DNA from: Fidelibacterota bacterium
Lineage (GTDB): Bacteria; Fidelibacterota; UBA8477; JABMPR01
Direction of reading: 5' to 3'
DNA length: 60,947 nucleotides
Assembly (NCBI GenBank): GCA_016784025.1
Contig: JADHVL010000022.1
Coordinates: 1-60,947 of the forward strand
Positions 53,522 through 60,947 of the stretch are shown here, piece by piece. The notes under the pieces are model-generated. The model was not told the origin of the DNA. It saw only the letters and a program-made list of their open reading frames with translations, and did not search any database. The first letter of the stretch is position 1; every line of letters begins with the position of its first letter. Made by a program: the position numbers and the translations under genes.

Positions 53522-55312
53522 CTAAAAGGGCCAGAAAATCGGCGCCATGACAGATGCAATCACCCAGAAAATCAAATTCAGGGGTGCGCCCGCTTTCACA
53601 TAATCCATAAACTTGTATTTTCCTGGACCATAAACCATGAGGTTGGTCTGATATCCAATGGGGGTCATAAAGCTGGCTGAAGCAGCATAGCAGATGGTGA
53701 ATATCAGCGGTCGAGAGTCGATGCCCATGTTGTTGGCTGCAGCGATGGCAATGGGGGTCAACACAATGGCTGCAGCGTTGTTTGAAACTACCGCTGTAAT
53801 GATGGCTGTGATCAAATAGAGGCTGGAAAGCAGTACATAAGGCGCCAGTTCTGCTGAAAATATCTTGGCCATGGAGGTCACGCTTTCACCAATCAAATGG
53901 GCGGCACCGCTGGTTTCCATGGCGGTTCCAAAAGGGATAAACGCAGCAATAAAAATTATGACCGGCCAATTAATGGCACTGTAGGCTTCCCGCGTTGAAA
54001 TATGTTTGGTGACCAGTAGCAGAAAGGCACCCGCCAAAGCCGCTGCCAGGATATCCATAAGACCTGATGCCGCTGATAGCATAATGAGGGGAATAATGAT
54101 AACTGCCAGCCAGCGGATTCTTTTTTTACGCATATTAATTTCATGATGTTGAAGAATGATCAAATCCGGATCATTGCGCATTTCTGCGATCTGGTCAGCC
54201 GGCATTAGCATGAGTAGTGTGTCAGCAAAACGGAGGCGAATGTGGGCTATCTTTTGTTTGATCGTACCACCTCTGCGACTGATTGCCAGCACAAAGGCTT
54301 GATATCTTTTTCTGAAATCCAGATCACTGAGGGTTTTATCGTAAAGCGTTGACTCTGGTCCGATCAGACCTTCAACCAACACATTGTCACCTTCCTGCAA
54401 TTCATCTTCGCCCAGCTTTACATCTGAAAGCGCCAGCACCTTTTCCTGTTGGTGAAATTTTAAGAATTTATCGATGGCACCTTTGGTGAGTAAAATGTCA
54501 CCCTGTCTGAGTATGAGTTCACCCACATTGCCGGCGAGGTGAGCGCCATCTCGAATGATCTCCAGCACCGTAATTTCATAGCGTTCATTGACTTGCCGAT
54601 CTCGACAATTCGATCCAATCAGGGGTGAATCCTTGTCAATCTTGAATTCGGTGAGATAGGTCGACATATGGTATTTACCCACCAGCGTACTCACTGGAGC
54701 GCGGGATGGTAATAGTCTGGGCAAAACAACCAGGCTATAAATGGTCCCCACCACCAAAAAGATGATCCCCAAGGGCAAGAACTCAAACATACCCAGGGCT
54801 TGCAGGCCATGGGTTTCGCCAACTGAACTGACAAGCAGGTTGGTTGAAGTGCCAATAAGGGTAATGGTGCCTCCGTAAATGGCGGCATAGGAGAGGGGTA
54901 TAAGTAATTTTGAGGGCGAAATTCTAAATTTTGAGGCCATATGCATGGCAACCGGAATAAAGATGGCCACTGCCGCGACATTGTTGATAAAGCCGGAAAA
55001 AATACTGACAGTAACAAAGAAAAGCCCTATTCCCAGCCACTTCACCTTTTTTTCCATATCGATGAAATATTGGGCAAAATTTTCAAGGATGCCTGTTTTG
55101 ACCAGGGCATGACTCAACACAAACATCACAGCGACGGTAAGAACCGCCTTGTTGCTAAACCCGGCGATGGCCTGATCACTGTCTACATATCCAGTAAACC
55201 AAAGCACTAGCAGGAGACCGAGACCCAGGACATCTATGGGGATGACTTCCAGAACCAGAAGCACCAGCAAGAGAATCATCAGGACAAGTATTCCTGCTAT
55301 CTCAAAGCCCAT
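53522..55312 (-). CDS. SLC13/DASS-family permease with TrkA-C domains
   Basis: This 596-residue membrane protein has two groups of about five to six membrane segments (residues 1-200 and 395-596) typical of the SLC13/citrate transporter superfamily, with NNVAAVAIFIPV and SNNAAAIVLTPIA as the paired SNT-type motifs. Between them are two cytosolic TrkA-C/RCK_C domains (about 215-380). The cargo (sulfate, dicarboxylate or other anion) is not readable. Confidence 0.85.
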   Translation of the reverse strand: MGFEIAGILVLMILLLVLLVLEVIPIDVLGLGLLLVLWFTGYVDSDQAIAGFSNKAVLTVAVMFVLSHALVKTGILENFAQYFIDMEKKVKWLGIGLFFVTVSIFSGFINNVAAVAIFIPVAMHMASKFRISPSKLLIPLSYAAIYGGTITLIGTSTNLLVSSVGETHGLQALGMFEFLPLGIIFLVVGTIYSLVVLPRLLPSRAPVSTLVGKYHMSTYLTEFKIDKDSPLIGSNCRDRQVNERYEITVLEIIRDGAHLAGNVGELILRQGDILLTKGAIDKFLKFHQQEKVLALSDVKLGEDELQEGDNVLVEGLIGPESTLYDKTLSDLDFRKRYQAFVLAISRRGGTIKQKIAHIRLRFADTLLMLMPADQIAEMRNDPDLIILQHHEINMRKKRIRWLAVIIIPLIMLSAASGLMDILAAALAGAFLLLVTKHISTREAYSAINWPVIIFIAAFIPFGTAMETSGAAHLIGESVTSMAKIFSAELAPYVLLSSLYLITAIITAVVSNNAAAIVLTPIAIAAANNMGIDSRPLIFTICYAASASFMTPIGYQTNLMVYGPGKYKFMDYVKAGAPLNLIFWVIASVMAPIFWPF

Positions 55313-55613
55313 AATTCTCCTTTCTGGCTGGCATTAACACGGTTGTAACTCTTCATCAAAGGGGCTCTCGCTCTTGCCTTAGAAGTGGCTTATTGCCACA
55401 TAATGAATAAAAGTTATTGTGTTTAAATAACTTGGGCAAGCTAAAAGCGATACAGCTACGCCCTTTTCTTCTGATATGATGATGTATTCCTTGTTAATAA
55501 AATCGATATTTAGCCAGATTTCCCATGCCCTAATTTCCTAGGAAAATGCTTGGTGGGTCTTGGCTGTTTGTTAAATTCCGCACTGATATCAAAAGGATAT
55601 AAATCCATACAGC
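55313..55613. promoter_or_regulatory. Divergent intergenic region upstream of the FecR-domain gene
   Basis: 301 bases with no gene. It lies between divergent genes and should carry promoters for both. AAAGGA at 55592 is the nearest ribosome-binding-like sequence to ATG 55614. No confident operator was recognised. Confidence 0.4.
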
Positions 55614-57890
55614 ATGAGTGAAGTAAACATGAAAAATTTAGTTACCCTATTAATCTTTGCACTGATTCTGGTCGGTGGAGTATACGCCGAGAAGGTCGCT
55701 GTGATCTCCAAGGTTCAAGGTGATGTCTTGATTCAAAAGGCAGAAGATTTCGATTACAGCACACCTGTAACCATGGGAATGATCCTGGACAATAATGATC
55801 AGATCAAAGTAAATGACGGTTTTGCCGTGATGTTGCTTCTTGATGATAAAAGCCAGGTAAAGCTTCGTGAAAACACCGAAGTCGCCATCACTATGGCAGA
55901 AGACATCGGAGGAGCGGGTTACCATGTTCGTCTCGAATATGGTCAAGCCCTGACCAAGTATGCCAAAGGGGCTGAATTCGGATTTCAACTCCATACGCCA
56001 ACCTCTGTGGCTTCCATTAAAGGAACTGAGTTTTGGACCATTACTGATCCTGAAACTGGAGATCAGGTTATCGTACTTGAAGGTCTGGTAGACGTGATGA
56101 ATAACCTCACTGGTATGATTAGTACTGGTGGAGCTGGCCAAACAGTTAGTTCCAGCTCTGATGGTTACATCGATACGGGTGAAACTGACGAAAGCACGAT
56201 TCCCGCAGACCCGGAAGGTGATGCTGAGGGCACCGGTGATGCCACGGAAGAAGAAGGCGAAGAAGAAGTCGCAGAAACAGTTGCTGGAGATAGTACTGAG
56301 GTTGCTGATGCCGATGCTGACGCTGGTATGCCAGCGGCTCCCCCTTCAACTATGGATACCACCACACCCACTGAGGAACCTGAAGAAGAAGCCGAAGAAG
56401 AAGATGGTGGTGGTCTCGCCATGGATGCTGGCTTTGGTGCCGTAACCATTGATGGTCAACTCTACAACCAGATCGCCTTACGCCCAGATATTTCTTTTGG
56501 AAAGCTTGGCGTTGGTCTGGATATCGTTATCTATATGGATCAGGACGGAAACATTCGTAAAGATGAGTGGAATGAAGCCAAGGATGTCATTGACAAAATC
56601 ATGTATGTCCGCTGGGGAGAACCAGGCGATCCACTTTATGTCCGCGTGGGAACACTTGAAAATGTAGTTCTTGGATATGGGTTGTTTATGAATGGTTATT
56701 CAAACATGATGGAATATCCCTCTGTTCGCAAGACTGGACATCATATTGGACTAAAATTCGGCAATTTTGGAATTGAAAATGTCGTTGCCAACTACAAAGA
56801 GTTCTCTTTTAGTGGAGAGAGCACTGGCCTGGGAATTATGGGTTTACGTGGAACCTTCTCCCTGGGCAAGCTAACCTTTGGTAGTACCCTGGTCATGGAT
56901 AATAACCAATACCTCGGTCTCAAGGATGATGATGGCGATTATATCCCCAACCTGGTAGATGATTTTCCAGATGAAGCTGAATACTCAAAAGATTCAGACG
57001 GTGATGGACGTCCAGATAATTCAGATGATGAGTGGGATATTGATGGTGATGGTAAAACTGATAACTACACCCCAGACCACAGCAGAGACTGGGATGATGT
57101 AATCACACGTAAACCGGATCCTTTTGATGTTAGCGAGAATCCCAGCACTGTGGGTGGTTTAAGTGTTGACATGGCCTACCCGATCCTCAATATGGACAAA
57201 CTGAAACTGATCCTCTTTGCAGAGGCTGGTCAATATTTTGGAACCGCTGACTCCATGTATTATGATGACAACGGTGTGGTTCGACAGAAAGAAGTCAAGT
57301 ATGGTATGGGAGCAACGGTTCCTGGTCTCCGTGCTCAGATCTTCAGCTTTCTCACAGCCAGCTTAGAGTTCAGAATCACTCCTACAGGCAACTTTGTCTA
57401 TGGGCTCTTCGATCGGAATTATGATCTGGAGCGTGTTGGATTCGTCGATTATGCTGGAATGGGATTAACTCCTCGCACCCGCTATGAAAAGCTCTATGAC
57501 AATTCATCCATGATGGGTGTCTTTGGTAGCATCGGTGCCGATGTGCTTGGCTTGATTAATTTGCAGGCGGGTTATCAGCACATGACTTCTGATGAATCTG
57601 AAGTAAAAGGTATTCAAGGTGTAATTGGTATCGCACCGAACCTGATTCCCAAGGTGGAAGCAGCCAACGCCTATATTCTACGTATGAATGTTGATGATCC
57701 CTTTGATATCGTCAGCGAGGGTACTTTGCTGGGTTACAAGGTAACCATTGGTTTGGGTGGCGGAGCCACACTGACCTGGGACTTCCGTCAGAGCTATATT
57801 GATCTGGACGGCAACGGTGAAATTGACACCGATGCTGGTTCGGGAGAGGTTATTGCCCAGACAAGTATCGAAACGGGCTTTTCTTTCTAG
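55614..57890 (+). CDS. FecR-domain outer-membrane-like protein
   Basis: This 758-residue protein has a signal peptide and a FecR domain at about residues 30-185 (GDVLIQ, VMLLLDDKSQVKL, TPTSVASIKGTEF). An acidic low-complexity linker follows (about 190-272, Glu/Asp/Ala/Thr). The C-terminal two thirds look like a beta-barrel and end in TSIETGFSF. Inside it, about 440-495, DxDxDG repeats (DSDGDGRPD, DIDGDGKTD) resemble thrombospondin type-3 calcium loops. ATG 55629 (MKNLV) is an alternative start. Confidence 0.75.
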   Translation: MSEVNMKNLVTLLIFALILVGGVYAEKVAVISKVQGDVLIQKAEDFDYSTPVTMGMILDNNDQIKVNDGFAVMLLLDDKSQVKLRENTEVAITMAEDIGGAGYHVRLEYGQALTKYAKGAEFGFQLHTPTSVASIKGTEFWTITDPETGDQVIVLEGLVDVMNNLTGMISTGGAGQTVSSSSDGYIDTGETDESTIPADPEGDAEGTGDATEEEGEEEVAETVAGDSTEVADADADAGMPAAPPSTMDTTTPTEEPEEEAEEEDGGGLAMDAGFGAVTIDGQLYNQIALRPDISFGKLGVGLDIVIYMDQDGNIRKDEWNEAKDVIDKIMYVRWGEPGDPLYVRVGTLENVVLGYGLFMNGYSNMMEYPSVRKTGHHIGLKFGNFGIENVVANYKEFSFSGESTGLGIMGLRGTFSLGKLTFGSTLVMDNNQYLGLKDDDGDYIPNLVDDFPDEAEYSKDSDGDGRPDNSDDEWDIDGDGKTDNYTPDHSRDWDDVITRKPDPFDVSENPSTVGGLSVDMAYPILNMDKLKLILFAEAGQYFGTADSMYYDDNGVVRQKEVKYGMGATVPGLRAQIFSFLTASLEFRITPTGNFVYGLFDRNYDLERVGFVDYAGMGLTPRTRYEKLYDNSSMMGVFGSIGADVLGLINLQAGYQHMTSDESEVKGIQGVIGIAPNLIPKVEAANAYILRMNVDDPFDIVSEGTLLGYKVTIGLGGGATLTWDFRQSYIDLDGNGEIDTDAGSGEVIAQTSIETGFSF

Positions 57891-57914
57891 TCCACCATTT
57901 ACATATTGATCCAA

Positions 57915-57943
57915 AACGCCCTGCTTTTGCAGGGCGTTTTTTT
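57915..57943 (+). terminator. Rho-independent terminator
   Basis: AACGCCCTGC (57915-57924), loop TTTT, GCAGGGCGTT (57929-57938), then a T run. A strong ten-base stem directly after the FecR-domain gene. Confidence 0.9.
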
Positions 57944-58057
57944 GACACCCCTTTTACACCAAACATCGAGCGGTGTGACCCTTTGGCGAAAAGAAAGTCG
58001 TCTGCCTGAAAACTGGAGTACCTTCCCCTTATGACAACACTTAAGGAAGGACTCCCA

Positions 58058-59305
58058 ATGAAAACAAAAAAATCAATTCTGCTCCTGATGGTATTTTTGG
58101 CGATTGCAACAATGATCATGGCCCAGCCAAAAACATCAATTGAAACCACAAAAATGTCAGAAACCCTGTATCATTTTAAGGTCACGACCTTTTATCCTGT
58201 AAGCACGCTTGCCTCCATTGGACCTGATGGCATTCTGCTGGTAGATCCCGGCATGGAACAGTCATACAAAGAGCTCATGAAAGTCCTGGCTGAACTGAGT
58301 GACATGAAGGTGACCAAGGTAATCAATACCCACTCCCATGATCACCACACCAGCATGAATAAAAAACTTGGCGAAACCGCTGAAATTGTGGCACACGCCG
58401 CCAGCGCAGAACTCATGCGGGGTGATCTCGATGTCCTGGTTGAGTGGCCCCAAAAAGCCTTCCCCTCCAGGTCTATTGATAGCGAAACCAGTTTTGTCTT
58501 TAACGGTGAGGAAATCAGATTGATTCCCGTAACTGGAGGACACTGCAAAGATGACCTCCTGGTATATTTCCCAGAATCCAAGGTAGCCTGTACCGGTGGA
58601 GTGCTCAAAGCGGGTTCATACCCCATGATAGATTTTGCCCGTGGGGGTGACTTTAGAGGCTTTCCTGCGTTGGCTCGCAAGGCACTTTCTTATTTTCCTA
58701 GAGATGTCACTTTTGTTCAATCCCATGGTGAAAATTTCGATTATACCCAGGCCAATGAGTATGTGGAAAGAGTGGAAAAAAGTATTCCTTTGATCAAAAA
58801 GGCCGTCTCAGCCGGAAAAACTCCAAAAACAATGCTTGATGACGACATCTTTTCGGTATTGGCTGATGATGACAAGGCTTATCCAAATAGAGGGTTTTGG
58901 ATCCAAACCATTCATCGCGGCTTAACCATGAAGAATAACGGGGTAAAAAAGTCTTTAACCGCTCCACTTTTTCATGCGCTTCAAAAAGGCAATGGAGGCG
59001 ATGCTACCAAGATTTATAGAGAGCTAAAGAAGACCAGTCCTGAGGAATATGGTTTTAATGAAAACGTTCTCAATGCCCTCGGGTACTATCTGCTGGGAAA
59101 AGACCGCCTGGATGACGCTGTCAAAATTTTCAAATTGAATGTGAAGGAATATCCCAAAGCTTTCAATGTCTATGATAGTCTTGGAGAGGCCTATATGACC
59201 AAAGGCAATATTCGGCGGGCAAAGCGCAATTATAAAAAGTCTATTCGTATCAATCCAGAAAACCAAAATGGTATCGATATGTTGGAAAAACTGTCCTCTT
59301 TATAA
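58058..59305 (+). CDS. MBL-fold hydrolase with C-terminal TPR
   Basis: This 415-residue exported protein has a signal peptide, a metallo-beta-lactamase fold (ILLVDPGME, then THSHDHHTS, VTGGHCKDDLLVYFP, and QSHGENFDY), and a C-terminal TPR region (about 350-412). The usual metal motif HxHxDH here reads HSHDHH, so the standard Asp position is His. That may mean an altered metal site. AAGGAAGG at 58043-58050 supports ATG 58058; ATG 58031 is less likely. Confidence 0.78.
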   Translation: MKTKKSILLLMVFLAIATMIMAQPKTSIETTKMSETLYHFKVTTFYPVSTLASIGPDGILLVDPGMEQSYKELMKVLAELSDMKVTKVINTHSHDHHTSMNKKLGETAEIVAHAASAELMRGDLDVLVEWPQKAFPSRSIDSETSFVFNGEEIRLIPVTGGHCKDDLLVYFPESKVACTGGVLKAGSYPMIDFARGGDFRGFPALARKALSYFPRDVTFVQSHGENFDYTQANEYVERVEKSIPLIKKAVSAGKTPKTMLDDDIFSVLADDDKAYPNRGFWIQTIHRGLTMKNNGVKKSLTAPLFHALQKGNGGDATKIYRELKKTSPEEYGFNENVLNALGYYLLGKDRLDDAVKIFKLNVKEYPKAFNVYDSLGEAYMTKGNIRRAKRNYKKSIRINPENQNGIDMLEKLSSL

Positions 59306-59328
59306 CACAACTCCGCTACACGTTACAA

Positions 59329-59363
59329 ATTAAAGAGGCCTCGATTTTCGAGGCCTCTTTAAT
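59329..59363. terminator. Bidirectional terminator between convergent genes
   Basis: ATTAAAGAGGCCTCGA (59329-59344) and TCGAGGCCTCTTTAAT (59348-59363) form a perfect 16-base stem with a TTT loop, flanked by A and T tracts on the two sides, as expected for a terminator serving both strands. Confidence 0.9.
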
Positions 59364-59382
59364 TTCTGAAAATAGAAACTGT

Positions 59383-60438
59383 TTAGCTGGGCGCTTGGAA
59401 CTTCGTTTTTTGTTCCTGATAGTAGGTATCATCTGGTTGAAGAACAATGCACTCATCCATGACAGCGACGGCCTCATCAATGCGTCCAAGTTTCCAGAGG
59501 ACCTCACCTTTGGTATCCATGATTTGAGCTTTTTCTTTGGCTCCTTCATCCTCAGCCAGCATGGCGATTCCCTGATTCACCCGTTCCAGGGCATTTTCCA
59601 GGTTGAGCTCAAGCTGGGTCATTCGCCAGGCATAGCCGTTCAAAAGACCTGAGCTTTCTTTGTGTACACCAGACATAAAGTCAACATAGCGACGATAGGT
59701 ATCAGCTTCTGCTTCTTTGTCCTTTATTCCACGGTAAAAATTCCGCAAGGCATCATAGGCCTGGGGAAGAACTTCTGTATTGGTCTCGTTGTTAATAAAG
59801 GAAACCAGGGTCTCTGGATCTGAATTCTCTTTGGCATGGTAGAGTGCCATTTTCAGCGCTGCTGTTGAGTGCAGGGTTGCATCTACCCCAGCCAGACCAA
59901 AAAGCATTTCCCAGTAAGTCATGGCTACTTTGAGACCACTTGAAGCTTCTACTTTTCCAGCCAGATTCACCAGAAGATCTGCATTGTCTGGGTCGTTCTG
60001 GAGCTGCTTCACCAGGTCAGGAATCGTATTGATCCCATTGCGAATGCGTGTCATCTCTGCCAGATATTCCTGGGGAGGCATGAAGCCTACAATGCGATCA
60101 ACTTCATTGCCATCTTCATCTACAAAGACAAAGGCGGGGATGCCGGTGATATTGAAACCTTTCCTAAGTTTTTTGTTCTCGGTGGAGTCTACGTTGAGAT
60201 GATATGAAACGAAATTCTCTTCAGCATATTTGATGAGTGCAGGGTCAATAAATGTTTCGGCATCCAGCCGAACACAGGAGCCTCACCACTTTGCCCAGAA
60301 CTCATAGCCTATTAACTTCCCATCTGCTTCCACCTCTATACTGGCATCAGTAATCCATGGGTAAACAGGTTCTTTTTCTGCACAAGCAAAGATCATCAGT
60401 CCCGCAATGGCCGCGAACCATAGGTTTTTTGTTTTCAT
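59383..60438 (-). CDS. Thioredoxin-fold selenolipoprotein (UGSC) with TPR
   Basis: The frame runs from ATG 60438 to 59383 with one in-frame TGA at 60285-60283; read as selenocysteine it gives 351 residues. The N-terminus is a lipoprotein signal (lipobox LMIFAC), followed by YEFWAKW-U52-GSC-VRLDAETF, a thioredoxin active site with Sec replacing the first Cys of CxxC. The rest of the thioredoxin fold (GFNITGIPAFVFVDEDG) lies after the UGA. A helical TPR-like part covers about residues 130-351. A SECIS-like hairpin follows the UGA. Expected role: periplasmic thiol-disulfide exchange. Confidence 0.85.
60253..60276 (-). promoter_or_regulatory. SECIS-like hairpin after the UGA of the thioredoxin gene
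   Basis: On the minus strand, TGT-G-TTCGGC (60276-60267) and GCCGAA-ACA (60261-60253) form nine pairs with one bulged G and a five-base loop TGGAT. The loop begins 16 bases after the UGA and has G as its second base, both within the reported limits for bacterial SECIS elements. Confidence 0.7.
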
Positions 60439-60713
60439 GATTGTCCTTTCAATAATATCAAATCAAATTTTTGGTCTTACGAAACTATTGTCAATGCTAA
60501 GTAAATGCAACGGCACAATCGTAGATCATCTCACTTGATAAGCCTGAATTTCTATTTTTCCTGGATCCCATTTCGACTTTTTTTACGGGGACGATTTTTT
60601 TCTTTCAGAGATTATTCTATTCAAAAAAAACAGGTCACTGAGATAGTTGTTTTTTATTCCTTCGCATCCTTTTACCTTGAACAACTACAGCAAACAAAAA
60701 AGGAGGTAAGTGT
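60439..60713. promoter_or_regulatory. Divergent intergenic region before the TonB-dependent receptor
   Basis: These 275 bases separate the minus-strand selenoprotein gene from the plus-strand receptor gene and should carry both promoters. A perfect AAGGAGGT ribosome-binding site is at 60699-60706. Nothing else was recognised. Confidence 0.45.
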
Positions 60714-60947
60714 ATGAAGTTTTTCATAGGCCGTGTGTTTATGATATTGATACTTCTGACCGGCATGATCTATGGCCAGGGTGTCACCACAGCCGCTATC
60801 AGTGGCAAGGTTACCAATACTGATGGTGAGGTGCTGGTCGGAGCTAACGTTATTGCACTACACGTTCCCACGGGTACCGTTTATGGTGCTTCGACAATGA
60901 CCGATGGCTACTACTATATCCCCAACATGAAGATTGGTGGACCTTAT
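60714..60947 (+). CDS. TonB-dependent receptor, N-terminal part (cut by window edge)
   Basis: The first 78 residues are seen: a signal peptide (MKFFIGRVFMILILLTGMIYGQ), then a carboxypeptidase-regulatory-like domain (ISGKVTNTDGEVLVGANVIA...TDGYYYIPNMKIGGPY) that opens SusC-type and related TonB-dependent receptors in FCB bacteria. The plug and barrel should follow past the edge. AAGGAGGT precedes the ATG. Confidence 0.8.
   Translation, partial: MKFFIGRVFMILILLTGMIYGQGVTTAAISGKVTNTDGEVLVGANVIALHVPTGTVYGASTMTDGYYYIPNMKIGGPY

Noticed and set aside
1..60947. CRISPR arrays, prophage, transposases, rRNA and tRNA genes
   Set aside because: None recognised on either strand. The only tandem repeat seen is CTAACTC x4, which is too short for a CRISPR.

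Overview
The window looks like a chromosomal segment of a Gram-negative bacterium of the Fibrobacteres-Chlorobi-Bacteroidetes side of the tree, most like Candidatus Marinimicrobia or a similar uncultured marine phylum. Two secreted proteins end in type IX secretion sorting tails with an NYPNPFNP-type motif, the right edge starts a TonB-dependent receptor, and there are many small outer-membrane barrels and lipoproteins. No rRNA, tRNA, phage, transposase or CRISPR array was recognised. The phylum is inferred from gene style only.

Region 1 (1-5.1 kb) is an accessory segment. It holds an FRG-domain protein between inverted sequence blocks that resemble split integron attC ends, a compact trypsin-like protease with an intact H-D-S triad, and a 931-residue LRR-Roc-COR protein with a C-terminal SSAEL...EER domain like those of bacterial defence proteins. 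It is the best candidate in the window for an undescribed signalling or defence system.

Region 2 (5.1-22.5 kb) is a run of about 22 genes, all on the plus strand and with little in common: an MDR oxidoreductase, a type IX cargo protein, three acetyltransferase-type or related enzymes, GMP reductase, a stand-alone short secretin followed directly by a barrel protein, a CPBP protease, an SRPBCC protein, small membrane proteins and lipoproteins, and a PQQ sugar dehydrogenase. One gene carries a visible one-base frameshift. It ends in a 500-base non-coding stretch packed with palindromes.

Region 3 (23-31 kb, minus strand) has a NYN/OST-HTH protein, a GyrI-like lipoprotein and a methyltransferase in an overlapping operon, then an acyl-CoA dehydrogenase, YceI, a PrxQ-type peroxiredoxin, a lipocalin, and a GrdB/PrdB-like protein that is read through an in-frame UGA in a UxxC motif followed by a SECIS-like hairpin, so it is very likely a selenoprotein.

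Region 4 (31-36.5 kb) holds an FAH-family enzyme, ArfB, acetoacetate-CoA ligase, two tandem glycine-rich mini-proteins made by a segmental duplication that also copied the end of the ligase gene, and a zinc MDR dehydrogenase.

Region 5 (36.5-50 kb, minus strand) is a housekeeping block: a GltS-like symporter; a lipoate-dependent 2-oxoacid dehydrogenase group (fused E1 alpha-beta, E2, LipA, LipB, LpdA); a sugar nucleotidyltransferase beside a sugar kinase-RapZ fusion, suggesting cell-wall sugar recycling; and folE, a queuosine-precursor transporter and a QueD/PTPS-like enzyme that lacks the usual catalytic cysteine.

Region 6 (50-61 kb) is envelope-rich: paired lipoproteins, a Kelch type IX cargo protein, an SLC13 permease, a FecR-domain outer-membrane protein, an MBL-fold/TPR enzyme with an altered metal motif, and a second likely selenoprotein: a thioredoxin-fold, TPR-containing lipoprotein whose active site reads UGSC. 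Two independent UGA-plus-hairpin genes in 61 kb imply that this organism decodes selenocysteine.
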